This document shows, in pieces, positions 10,841-20,499 of a stretch of DNA of 64,000 bases. The notes below the pieces were generated by a model. That model had not been told where the DNA came from. It ran no database searches and saw nothing but the letters and a program-made list of their open reading frames with translations. The position numbers and the translations under genes are program-made. Positions within the stretch are counted from its first letter, which is position 1; each line of letters begins with the position of its first letter. This DNA is from Fagopyrum homotropicum (Eukaryota > Streptophyta > Magnoliopsida > Caryophyllales > Polygonaceae), in NCBI GenBank assembly GCA_033239125.1, contig BSWB01000004.1:59705501-59769500 (forward strand), in the 5' to 3' direction.

Positions 10841-12766
10841 ATGCGAAGATCTCGTGGCAAGGATTTAGCTCCATTCGATCCCGAACCGGAGAAAACCCGT
10901 AGATCTAGATCCAAGAGCATTAGAAAGGGAAAAGAGATGGCCGGGAGAGATCTCCAAGCTGAGTTGGATAAGGCTTTAGAGCAAATTAGACTAAGGGATG
11001 AAGCCTTGGAGAATGAAAGGAGACTTGCCAATGAGAGGCAAGAAGCAACTAGGAGGGAGATTGAAGAGATTAGGCAAGCTCTTGTGCAAAGAGAGCTTAA
11101 TCGTCAACAACCTCCACCTCCACCACAACCGCAGCCGGCGGTTAATATTCGGGTTGTGCCCATTGCTATTGAAGAACCACAAACGTTGGAGTAACGTATG
11201 GATCCGGCACAAAGAGCACACCGTCCGGGTGTGAACTTAGGAGATCCCGCAGCCCATGATTACGAGCTCCGCCCTCAAGTTCTATAAATGATCCTGCATA
11301 ATCAATTTGGAGGGATGGAGGGAGAGTCTCCTCATCAACACTTGATGAACTATGAGATCTTGATGGAGACTCTAAGGCTGCCTAGATTGGAGAGCAACAA
11401 CCATAAGCTTAGGGCTTTTTCCTTCTCTCTTAAGGATAAAGCCTTGGCTTGGTATCAATCTATTCCACAAGGGAGAGTTAGTACTTGGGAGGAGATGACA
11501 ACCGAGTTTTTGACAAAGTTCTTCCCACCTTCCAAGACTACCGAGTTGAGAGGGAAGATCAATGCCTTCGTGATGAAGGATAGAGAAAGCTTATTCAAGT
11601 CTTGGGAGAGGTTCAAGGACCTTCTCCTAGATTGTCCACACCATGGTATACCGAAAATTGAGCTATTGGAGATCTACTTCAAAGGACTTGATGAAGATAG
11701 CCAATTCAAGCTTCAATCTCTTTCCGGTGGGACTTTCATGGAAAAGAATATGGATGAAGCTTGGGAGTTTGTAGAGAAACAAGCTTTGGTGATTGAGAAG
11801 TACTCCCATAGGAAGAGTGATGGGAGGAAAGCGGGAGCATATGAGGTGAGTGAAGTCACCATGAGTAACTTCAAGCTTGATGCAATCAACAATGAGCTAA
11901 AATCTTTGAGGGAGTTGTGTGCTACAACTTTGAAGAATCAAGCAAGCCCTCAAGTGCAAGTGCAAACAAACTTGTCTTCCAAGGAGAAAGATGTGAACTA
12001 CATGGGAAGGGGCAATTACAACAACTATCAAGGCCCAATAAACTTCAACAACAACCGGCAATTCAACAATTACCGGCCTAACCACAACCATCCCGGGTTT
12101 TCCTATTCTAACCCGGATGGAGCCTTGAACCCTCCCGCTTCCACAAGTGCAGCTCCACCACCAAAGGCTTCACAAGAACCTCCACCCGGATTTACTCAAC
12201 CTCCAAAGGATAGAACCGAGATGATGTTTGAGCAATTGCTTGGAAGGTTGAGTGGTCTTGAGAGCACGGTGACTTCCATTTCTAAGGCTCAAAAGGTGTT
12301 GGAAGCACAAGTGTTCCAAAAGGCGGGTGAAGCTCATAGAGATCCGGGAAAGCTTCCCGGAAGAACCGAAGACAACCCAAGAGGCCAAGTGTTGGCCATC
12401 ACGACAAGGAGCGGGTTGAGCATGAAGGATCCCTTACCTAAGGGAAGTGACAAAGGGAATCAAGTAGTGGTAGAGAAAGAGCCATTGCAAGAAGATGGAG
12501 GCAACAGCAAGGATGATGAGCCAACATATGTGGCACCACCTCCATACAAGCCACCACTACCGTTCCCACAATCACGAGCAAGGGCTCGCTTAGACAAACA
12601 TTTTGGTAAATTCCTTGAACTTATGTCTAAATTGCATATTTACATTCCGTTCATGGATGCTATTCTAGGTATGCCGGCATACGGAAAGTTCTTGAAGGAA
12701 ATACTCTCCAACAAGAGGAAGTTGGAGGAGTATGGGGAAGTGAGGATGACGAAGAGGTCCTCGTAA
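10841..12766 (+). pseudogene. gag: gag of element A, interrupted by in-frame stops
   Basis: Gag coats the genomic RNA and assembles the virus-like particle. The frame is open from 10793, but the methionine at 10841 (MRRSRGKDLAPFDPEPEK) is the likely start because Athila Gag proteins usually begin with such a basic segment and a PFDPE motif. An N-terminal coiled coil rich in Glu/Arg/Leu follows, then a Pro-rich run. In-frame TAA codons lie at 11192-11194 and 11285-11287. The core retrotransposon-gag domain follows (ALAWYQSIPQG, FLTKFFPPSKT, DCPHHGIPKIEL). The later part is Asn/Gly/Gln-rich, then Pro-rich. No CCHC zinc knuckle is seen, although Gag normally has one. The frame ends in TAA TAG at 12764-12769; the homologous D sequence keeps sense codons there, so these are mutations and not the natural gag end. 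Confidence 0.85.
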
Positions 12767-12778
12767 TAGATCCAAACC

Positions 12779-13804
12779 ATGAAGGAGGAGTTGCCTCCTA
12801 AGCTAAGAGATCCGGGATCCTTTTGTGTGCCAATTGGAGTGGGAGAAGTAAAGTATGAAGCTCTTTGTGATCTTGGGGCAAGTGTAAGCATCATACCGCT
12901 TGCACTTTGCAACAAGGTTGGGCTAGGAGAGCCAAAGCCGGTCAAGATGACCCTTTACATGGCGGACCGTTCGATCACTCACCCGGTTGGAATCTTGGAA
13001 GACATACCGGTGCAACTAGGGAAGTTCTATGTGCCCATAGACTTCGTTGTTTTGGACATCCCGGTGAACTATCCGGTTCCTATCATCTTGGGGAGACCTT
13101 TCCTAGCCACTTCCGGATGCTTGGTGGATTGTAAAAATGGAATTCTCTCCTTCAACATTGGAGAAGAGAATATCAAGTTCAAATTATCCACAATGATGAA
13201 AGGCCCAGCCCTTGGTGAAGATGTGTTCAACATTGTCGAGCAAGAGGAGTCTAGAGAAGTTGTGAGCTTGATCTTGATCAAGGACCCCTTGGAGAAGGTT
13301 CTTAGCTTAAGCTTGATGAAGGAAGGAGTTGAGGAGGCTTGCAATGAAGAAATAAAGGCTTTGGAAGCATTGGAAAAGGAGACAAGAGCTGAATTTGAAG
13401 CACACGAAGGTGTGCTGAATTTCTGCAAGAACCATGGCCGGGGACCAAGAACCACGCCAGTGGAAAGTCCCGTGGAACTCTCTGGAATGCTCCAAAAGGC
13501 TAGCTTTGCAAGTTCCATGGCCGTGGTTGTGCCAGAGCCCGTAATTTTGCTCGTGGTTTCTCCAGAAACTACATTGGTTGTTGATCAAGCTTCAAGGAGT
13601 CTTGAGGATTCTTCCATGGCTTTGGATTCATCTCAACCAACATTATACGGATCGTCTCCCCTCGATAAAGGTCCTCCTAAACTTGAACTCAAACCCCTCC
13701 CCTCTCATTTGAAGTATGCTTTTTTTGGTGAGAATTCTACATATCCGGTTATTGTGAATGCATGCTTGAATGATGTTGAACTTGCTAGATTGTTGCATGA
13801 GTTG
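12779..13804 (+). CDS. aspartic protease and protease-RT linker of element A
   Basis: This is the same frame as gag and RT, so it is a segment of a single gag-pol polyprotein cut off by the stops at 12764-12769 and by a TGA at 13805-13807. The protease cleaves the polyprotein. Active-site triplet DLG (DLGASVSIIP) is at about residues 31-34 counted from 12779, and ILGRPFLAT near residue 104 is the usual second half of the retropepsin fold. The last ~130 codons are a low-conservation linker. This linker (about 13420-13570) is filled with copies of the CCACGG/CCGTGG motif also found in the LTRs. D has CGA-type arginine wording where A has the TGA, which suggests C-to-T decay. Confidence 0.85.
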
Positions 13805-13807
13805 TGA

Positions 13808-16594
13808 TTGCATAGGAAGGCTATTGGCTATAACATTGATGATTTAGTTGGCATTAAACCTTCTTTGTGCATGCATAAGATCTTAATGGAAGATAATCAT
13901 AAGCCTTCAATTGAACCTCAAAGAAGACTAAACCCTATCATGAAAGAAGTAGTCAAGAAAGAGATCCTTAAATTGCTAGATGCGGGAATCATTTTCCACA
14001 TTTCGGATAGTAAGTGGGTTAGTCCCGTGCATGTGGTTCCTAAGAAGGGTGGGATGACCGTAGTAACCAATGAGAATAATGAACTAATCCCAACTAGAAC
14101 GGTTACGGGATGGAGAATGTGTATAGACTATAGGAAACTAAATGTGGCCTCTAGGAAAGATCACTTCCCTCTTCCTTTCATTGACCAAATGCTAGAGAGA
14201 TTAGCTCAACATTCCCATTTTTGTTACTTAGATGGCTATAGTGGATTCTTCCAAATCCCTATTTACCCCGATGATCAAGAGAAAACCACATTCACATGTC
14301 CATGGGGTACATTTGCATATAGGAGAATGCCGTTTGGATTGTGTAATGCACCCGCAACCTTTCAAAGGTGTATGATGGCCATTTTTTCTGAATATATTGA
14401 AAACATCATGGAAGTGTTTATGGATGATTTTTCTGTTTATGGATCTTCCTTTGATGATTGTTTAGCTAACTTGTCCTTGGTGCTTAAAAGATGTGAGGAG
14501 ACTAACCTAGTCTTAAATTGGGAGAAATGCCATTTCATGGTAAGTGAAGGTATTGTGTTGGGACACTTGGTGTCCAACCGTGGCATTAAGGTTGATAGAG
14601 CTAAGATAGAAACCATAGAGAAGTTGCCACCACCTACCTCGGTGAAGGGGGTAAGGAGTTTTCTAGGGCATGCCGGTTTTTACCGGAGATTCATTAAAGA
14701 TTTCTCTAAGATTTCTAAGCCTCTTACTAACCTACTAATGAAAGATGTTGAGTTTGTTTTCTCCAAGGATTTCCTTGAAGCTTTTTGTAGGTTGAAGAAT
14801 GCTTTGATCTCCGCACCCATCATGCAACCTCCGGATTGGAGTTTACCGTTTGAGATCATGTGCGACGCGAGTGATGTAGCCGTTGGGGCTGTTTTGGGAC
14901 AAAGGAAAGATGGGCTAACACATGCCATCTATTATGCTAGCAAGACGCTAGATGATGCCCAACTCAATTATGCTACCACCGAGAAGGAGTTGCTAGCGGT
15001 TATGTATGCATTTGAGAAGTTCCGCTCATATCTTGTTGGAGCGAAGGTCATTGTTTATACGGATCATGCTGTGATCCGTTATCTCCTTACAAAGAAGGAT
15101 GCCAAGCCTCGGTTGATTCGGTGGATCCTTCTTCTTCAAGAGTTTGATTTGGAAATCCGGAATAAGAAAGGGTCCGAAAATTCTGTGGCGGATCACCTTA
15201 GTAGACTCCCACCATTGGAGCTTGAGAGAGATGACATCCCGATTGATTACTCATTCCGGGATGAGCAATTGCAAATGGTAGAGGAGTGCTTATTTCAAGT
15301 GTCTAGAGGAAGTGAGCCATGGTATGCCGACATTGTGAACTATCTTGTGTGCGAGGAAGTGCCTCCCGGTTTGTCATATGCCCAGCGGAAAAAGTTCTTC
15401 AAGGATGTGAGGCATTACTATTGGAGCGAGCCTCTCTTGTTCAAGAGAGGGCCGGATGGAGTCTTTAGGAGATGCATACCGGAGTATGAGGTGGAGAGTG
15501 TGATCCGCCATTGTCATTCCTTGCCATGTGGAGGGCATGCTAGCTCACACAAGACATGTCTGAAGGTGTTGCAATCGGGTTTCTTTTGGCCAAGTTTGTT
15601 CAAGGATGTGCAGAATTTTGTGGTACCTTGTGATGCTTGCCAAAGGACAGGCAACATCTCAAGGAGGAATGAGATGCCCTTGAACAACATACAAGAGGTG
15701 GAGATATTCGGTGTGTGGGGTGTGGACTTCATGGGACCATTCCCCTCTTCTTGTGGCAACCTATACATCCTATTGGCGGTAGACTATGTTTCGAGATGGG
15801 TAGAGGCAATCGCCTCTACTACAAATGATGCCAAGGTTGTGGTGCGGTTCTTCAACCGAGTGATCTTCCCTAGGTTTGGAACACCAAGGGTGATCATAAG
15901 TGATGGAGGGAAGCACTTCACTAATAGGAACTTTGGGACACTTTTGGCTAAGTATGGGGTGACTCATAAGGTGGCAACACCTTACCATCCCCAAACTAGT
16001 GGCCAAGTGGAGATCTCCAACCGGGAGATAAAGGGAATTCTTGAGAAGACGGTCTCTAGGATGAGAAAAGATTGGGCTATGAAGCTCGATGATGCTTTGT
16101 GGGCATATAGAACCGCTTTCAAGACACCGATTGGCACCACTCCTTACAAGCTAGTCTATGGCAAGTCTTGCCACCTTCCGGTAGAGATGGAGCATAGAGC
16201 ATATTGGGCTATAAGGTGGTTGAATTTTGATCTCAAGGAGGCCGGAGAGAAGAGATTGCTAGACATGAACGCTCTTGAGGAGATCCGGTTGGATGCCTAT
16301 GAAAACGCCCGGATATACAAGGAAAGGACCAAACGTTGGCATGACAAGTGTCTCATCCCGAAGGAGTTGAGTGAAGGCGACCTTGTCCTTCTCTTCAACT
16401 CAAGGCTGCGGCTCTTCCCCGGAAAGCTCAAGTCAAGATGGATGGGTCCTTATGTGGTGAAGAAGATCTTTCCCCATGGAGCGGTTGAGATAGGAGGGGA
16501 GCATTATGGAGATTTTGAGGTGAATGGGCATCGGTTGAAGAAGTATATCCCGGGAGCTCCGGTGGATATGATTGCCCCACTTCACCTTGAGTGA
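13808..16594 (+). CDS. pol: reverse transcriptase-RNase H-integrase of element A, uninterrupted
   Basis: 928 codons without a stop, counted from just after the TGA at 13805; there is no true start because the frame continues from gag-protease. RT spans about residues 45-310, with YLDG (140-143) and the catalytic FMDD (204-207). RNase H follows: D353 (MCDASD), E394 (TEKELLAV), D419 (YTDH) and D462 (VADHLSR). Integrase has an HHCC finger (H570, H577, C608, C611) and the catalytic triad D640, D699, E735. The C-terminal region has the GPYVV and VNGHRLKKY wording usual for Athila, and there is no chromodomain. The enzymes copy the RNA into DNA and insert it. All catalytic residues are present, but production from this copy would be blocked by the five upstream stops. 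Confidence 0.95.
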   Translation: MHRKAIGYNIDDLVGIKPSLCMHKILMEDNHKPSIEPQRRLNPIMKEVVKKEILKLLDAGIIFHISDSKWVSPVHVVPKKGGMTVVTNENNELIPTRTVTGWRMCIDYRKLNVASRKDHFPLPFIDQMLERLAQHSHFCYLDGYSGFFQIPIYPDDQEKTTFTCPWGTFAYRRMPFGLCNAPATFQRCMMAIFSEYIENIMEVFMDDFSVYGSSFDDCLANLSLVLKRCEETNLVLNWEKCHFMVSEGIVLGHLVSNRGIKVDRAKIETIEKLPPPTSVKGVRSFLGHAGFYRRFIKDFSKISKPLTNLLMKDVEFVFSKDFLEAFCRLKNALISAPIMQPPDWSLPFEIMCDASDVAVGAVLGQRKDGLTHAIYYASKTLDDAQLNYATTEKELLAVMYAFEKFRSYLVGAKVIVYTDHAVIRYLLTKKDAKPRLIRWILLLQEFDLEIRNKKGSENSVADHLSRLPPLELERDDIPIDYSFRDEQLQMVEECLFQVSRGSEPWYADIVNYLVCEEVPPGLSYAQRKKFFKDVRHYYWSEPLLFKRGPDGVFRRCIPEYEVESVIRHCHSLPCGGHASSHKTCLKVLQSGFFWPSLFKDVQNFVVPCDACQRTGNISRRNEMPLNNIQEVEIFGVWGVDFMGPFPSSCGNLYILLAVDYVSRWVEAIASTTNDAKVVVRFFNRVIFPRFGTPRVIISDGGKHFTNRNFGTLLAKYGVTHKVATPYHPQTSGQVEISNREIKGILEKTVSRMRKDWAMKLDDALWAYRTAFKTPIGTTPYKLVYGKSCHLPVEMEHRAYWAIRWLNFDLKEAGEKRLLDMNALEEIRLDAYENARIYKERTKRWHDKCLIPKELSEGDLVLLFNSRLRLFPGKLKSRWMGPYVVKKIFPHGAVEIGGEHYGDFEVNGHRLKKYIPGAPVDMIAPLHLE

Positions 16595-16620
16595 GACACC
16601 CCCGAATTTGGTCAAGCTAA

Positions 16621-16660
16621 TGACCTTAAAGAAGCACTTGATGGGAGGCAACCCAGTGGT
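16621..16660 (+). other. conserved post-integrase noncoding block, A copy
   Basis: It starts 27 bases after the integrase stop. It reads TGACCTTAAAGAAGCACTTG followed by ATGGGAGGCAACCCAGTGG. The same text in diverged form lies at the same place in D (20419-20458) and survives in G (991-1030). Confidence 0.7.
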
Positions 16661-17619
16661 AGACATCTTTCCCTTTTCGATTTCATTTTTGTTTTTGATT
16701 TTTCTGTTTTTGTGTGTTTTTGTGTGTTTGGTGTGCCTTGTGTGTGTGCTAGAGTCTTGGTAGCATGGAAGCCTTGCATGGCATGTGGATGATGATGATG
16801 AGTCCATCATCAATTATGGGTGGAGCGGACGCGGGACTTGGACGCCTAGCGGCGCCTAGCGCGGATCCCGACACCATAACGAAACTTTGAGATCTCTACC
16901 ATCGTTGATAGGATCATCCAACATCACTCCACTTGAGTAATCCCAAATAACAAAGCAAACCATTTTTACATTGTGAGAACCCTCTTTCATTCTTCTTTAC
17001 TTGAATACAACATTGGGGACAATGTATTTCTAAGTATGGGGTGGGGTTTGCATGATCTTTTGCATGATTAGCATCTAGGGTAGTTCTTTTAGTCACATGC
17101 TTCATTATGTCTTGCATTGTACATACATATTTCGAAAATTCCAAAAAATCAGAAAATTTAAAAAACAATTTAGTGCTTCCAAGCTTGGGAATGACCCTTA
17201 TGATGAAATTGCCTTGTGAATTGGCTATGGATGGCCTTATGTGTTGAATTGATGAATGCATATGTGGACTTGAAGTGCTTATCTTGAATCCCATGAATGA
17301 TTTGTGATCATGATGTTTGTCTTGATTGGATTGAGGATTGAAAGTCGAAACTACATGCTAGTTCTTGCATATCATCTAGGAGTGATTAAGGCAATTCATC
17401 TTTCTCTACTTCTCATCTTGATCATGTTGTTTGAGCACCTCAATTGATATAAATTTGACTTCTTTTGACCCATCCGGGAATAGGAACATGTTAGTGTGTT
17501 GAGTGTGTGAAAAGCAAGTGTGGGGTGAAGTTGTTGATGGATGAATGTTATGAATGAAGTGTTGAATTTGTTGTGAAAAGTGTAGAAAAAAAAATAGGTT
17601 TGGGGATGTTAGTTTAAAT

Positions 17620-17709
17620 GACGAGTAACTCGGCACCATTCACATAATCGGGTGTTTGTGGCTTGCCAAAGTCAAATAAACTGATAGTCCTAACGAGCTT
17701 TGGTATGTG
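17620..17709 (+). other. conserved ~90-bp noncoding block, A copy
   Basis: Partner of D 6151-6239 (minus strand). It shares GAGTAACTCGGCACCATTCA and roughly 80% of the 90 positions by eye, in otherwise poorly alignable 3' sequence. Confidence 0.75.
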
Positions 17710-18261
17710 TGCCCGGTGTGGATGTACCTCAAAAAATAAAAAAGCCCGAGGACGGCTAATCACCAAGGTTTCGGCTTTTGTACACCAATGTCATTGTCTC
17801 AAAAATAAGTGAAAGAAAAAGAAAAGAAAAGAAAAGAAAAGAAAGAAAAGATGGAGAAAATATACACTTGTGGGAAGTTGATAAAAATGTGAAGTTGTGA
17901 AGTTAGTTCCATTCCCGGATTAGCATCACATAGCCTAGAAAAATTCCCACCTAATCACAACGTTTCTTGGCCTTTTATTTCACAAGCCCTTATGACCTAT
18001 TTGCATGTGTGTAAGACTTAGTGATCTAGATTGAATATGTTCATGATCATCTTGACTTCTTCATTTTTACATTTCATGCATGCCTTCGAGTTAAGTATAA
18101 TTGTCTTTCCATGCCTTCACTTATTTGACACATGATTGCTTGTCCATTGCCATGAAACATGACTATGAAGGTGATCCCATATTAGAAGCACAACTCCAAA
18201 AATATTTTCGGTTTTTCATGCATGCATAAATCATGTCATCTCTTAGTCTATAATTGGGGAC

Positions 18262-18300
18262 TTGCTCGGGGACGAGCAAACCTTAAGTATGGGGTATTTT
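18262..18300 (+). other. hairpin and polypurine tract before the 3' LTR of element A
   Basis: The perfect 7-bp inverted repeat TTGCTCG/CGAGCAA (18262-18268, 18273-18279) with loop GGGA is followed by CCTTAAGTATGGGGTATTTT, which abuts the LTR. The G-rich part is the probable plus-strand primer. The same hairpin-PPT order occurs in D. Confidence 0.75.
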
Positions 18301-20142
18301 TGATAAAACGATTTATGACTTAGGTTTAGGCACTCATTTAGACAGTTTTTCCGCTCATTCATGCATGGTTTGCACTAGTTCGTGACGATTTGCACTCAAT
18401 TCATGTATTTTGTTGAGATAGACATCTACACGGACTTTTGCATGCTTTGTAGGTATTTTAGGAGTTTTAGGAGCTTAATCGATACATTTGAGGATCGTTC
18501 CTCGAGATGACACACCTTCGGACTCATTGGGATGCAAGCTAGGGGCTAAGGAGGACACATGGGACCTTGTTGGTGCATGCCATGCACCAAATTGAGGTTT
18601 GATGATCCAAAACAAGTTGAGGCACCAAAACCACGGCCACTGGGACTTCCACGGGCGTGGTTTTGGCCGTGGTTTTCCCCAGACAGCTGTGACAGCTGTC
18701 CCACGATCTTTATAGCCGACTCTTGCAAATTTGGAGGATAAAAGGTGGTCCTGCAAGGCTGTTAGGGGCAGACCCCTCACTTTCATTCTCTCCCACACTC
18801 TCAACAACAATATTCTCTCATTTGGAAGATTGGATGAGAGCTACCATTGGAGAAGAAGAAAGGCTTCCATTGGAGAAGAAGAAGAAGCACACTAGTTCAT
18901 AGTTCCTTAGTCTTTTTGAGTGATTTTGAGTGAGCTTTGTGAAACGTTTTGCAAGGGTTTGTAAGAAACGATTCGAACCTTCTCTTGAAGGGTTGTAAGT
19001 CCTTCTTGAACCTTGATTTAGCTCGTTTTACTTGTTTCATTTGCTTAATCCATCTTTCATTTCATCTTCTTGCCATGGATTCTATGATTTTATGCTTGTT
19101 GAGTTTGATTGTTAAGATGCATGTTGTTGGCTAATTAGATGCGATTCTAGGGTAAGGAAAAGATTGTTATGGCTTGGACTATGATAGAATAGACTTAAAT
19201 GAATACTTGGATGACTCGCTTGATTGAACCTAGTCACTGTTTAAAACCACGGTTGGATCTTGCCCTTCCACGGCCGTGGAAAGGGATGAACAACCCGTAA
19301 TTCTGACTAACTCGTTTGATTTGATAAAACTAAGTGCTAGGATGTTAGATGGTTCAAATCCTAGTGTTTGTTGAGCTAAATCTATCCTAGGGTGACTTAG
19401 TGTTAGCAACTAAGTGTTTGAAGAGACCTACCGGGTGATTCTTGCTCTTAGATACCAAAGATGACAAACTCTAGGTAGTAGTGAGCCTCACAAGCCGCTA
19501 TTGGACCGAATGTGCTAGGATAAGTGTTTAGGACTTGCCTTCCCGAGACTTACCCGGTAAGGAGAGGTTAGATCCCTAGATAACCATCCGGTTTGTGTAG
19601 ATATCCCTACCTTAGGTTCCTAGAGACTTACCCGGTAATAGGATCTGAGGAACGGGACTAGTGGATCATGAGACCTACCCGGTAATTGACCCCACTTGAG
19701 AAACATTCACTCCCAACAAACTATAGTTAATCCAAGGAATGATTAGATAGCTTGAGTCCTATGCCATAACCGGAATTTCCAACCCCTAGAATCCGCTTTT
19801 CTCTCTTGATTATCTATCTCGTGTTTGCTCGTTTATTTGTTTGCCTTGATAGCTTAGTTATTTGTTAGACTTGCATGATTTGTGATCTTTGATTGATCAC
19901 CACAAAAACCAATCCAAAAACATTGAGGTTTTCATTTATTTGTTTCTTTCTCTTTTCTTAACCTAGATCAACACTATCCTTAGTCACTAATCGATTCAAC
20001 CTCACCTCAGTCTTTTTGTTTGACCTCGGAATACTAACCCTACTACGAAACGTCCCGTACACTGCGGGTTCGCTAGGAGTTAGGAGAAATATATCGAGTA
20101 TAAATTTAAGGCTTTTTGCGTGCATACATCCTTAGCGTAACA
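18301..20142 (+). repeat. 3' LTR of element A
   Basis: 1842 bp, TGATAAAACG...GCGTAACA, followed by the duplication tggcc. It carries the same four GAGACYTACCSGGTRA sites (19423, 19545, 19623, 19670), the inverted repeat and the palindromes as the 5' copy. Differences from the 5' LTR are mostly C/T and G/A changes. Confidence 0.95.
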
Positions 20143-20147
20143 TGGCC

Positions 20148-20499
20148 TGACCGAGATTTAATAAAAAGTTACTCTCGACATAGTTTTCTAGGGGTAGAAA
20201 TTAGAAATCTCGCCCGTGGAAAACTGTACTTGACCGAGATTTCCCTTCTTTCGTCATAAATTTACAACTTGACTTGCTTTTGTGTTTTGAGGCCTTTTGG
20301 AGATTATCTAGTTCCTGCCATCCAATGACACAAGAAAATAGGGAACGAACGAACGAAAAAGAAAAAGAAAAAGAAGACTACTCTACTCTATTCTATGAAA
20401 AAGGGAAAAGAAAACAATACCATGGTTTGCCTCCGAAGTAGCGCTTTGTTTAAGGTCCGTAGCTAGACCTATCTCCGTTTGAATGCTCACGTGAGGTGG
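20148..20499 (-). other. spacer of element D between integrase and ORF-1-like frame (right part)
   Basis: This continues the D sequence interrupted by A. It contains tgaccgagattta at its left edge, aatctcgcccgtgga near 20206 and ttgaccgagatttccc near 20230, all dispersed D-type motifs. A (GAAC/GAAAAA)-type simple stretch lies at about 20343-20375. The post-integrase conserved block lies at 20419-20458. Confidence 0.7.
20419..20458 (-). other. conserved post-integrase noncoding block, D copy
   Basis: On the minus strand it reads GGACCTTAAACAAAGCGC followed by a GGAGGCAAACCATGG segment. It aligns with A 16621-16660 and G 991-1030. Confidence 0.65.

Larger units (their letters stand above)
16595..18261 (+). 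other. 3' noncoding region of element A
   Basis: About 1.7 kb without a supportable gene. D and other Athila elements carry a further ORF here; I find no counterpart of the D ORF-1-like frame. It contains the conserved post-integrase block (16621-16660), the ~90-bp conserved block (17620-17709) and a GAAAA-rich purine tract (about 17809-17852). Minus-strand open frames in this region have no family features. Confidence 0.75.
8860..20142 (+). mobile_element. element A: complete Athila-like LTR retrotransposon
   Basis: An 11,283-bp element with two near-identical LTRs (8860-10700 and 18301-20142), both starting TGATA and ending GTAACA. It is flanked by the perfect duplication tggcc (8855-8859, 20143-20147). 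It has a tRNA-Asp primer-binding site, a gag-protease-RT-RNase H-integrase frame on the plus strand, and a hairpin plus polypurine tract before the 3' LTR. The lineage call rests on the PBS, the domain order and RT/integrase wording typical of Athila. It sits in the spacer between integrase and the ORF-1-like frame of D. Unlike D, it has no recognisable additional ORF after integrase. Confidence 0.95.

Noticed and set aside
13808..16594. Endogenous pararetrovirus (caulimovirus-like) pol
   Set aside because: Integrase, LTRs, tRNA-Asp PBS and target duplications are present, and no movement or coat protein is seen; this is a gypsy-type retrotransposon.
16595..18261. Envelope gene in element A
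   Set aside because: No open frame of meaningful length, no signal peptide or membrane segments on the plus strand.
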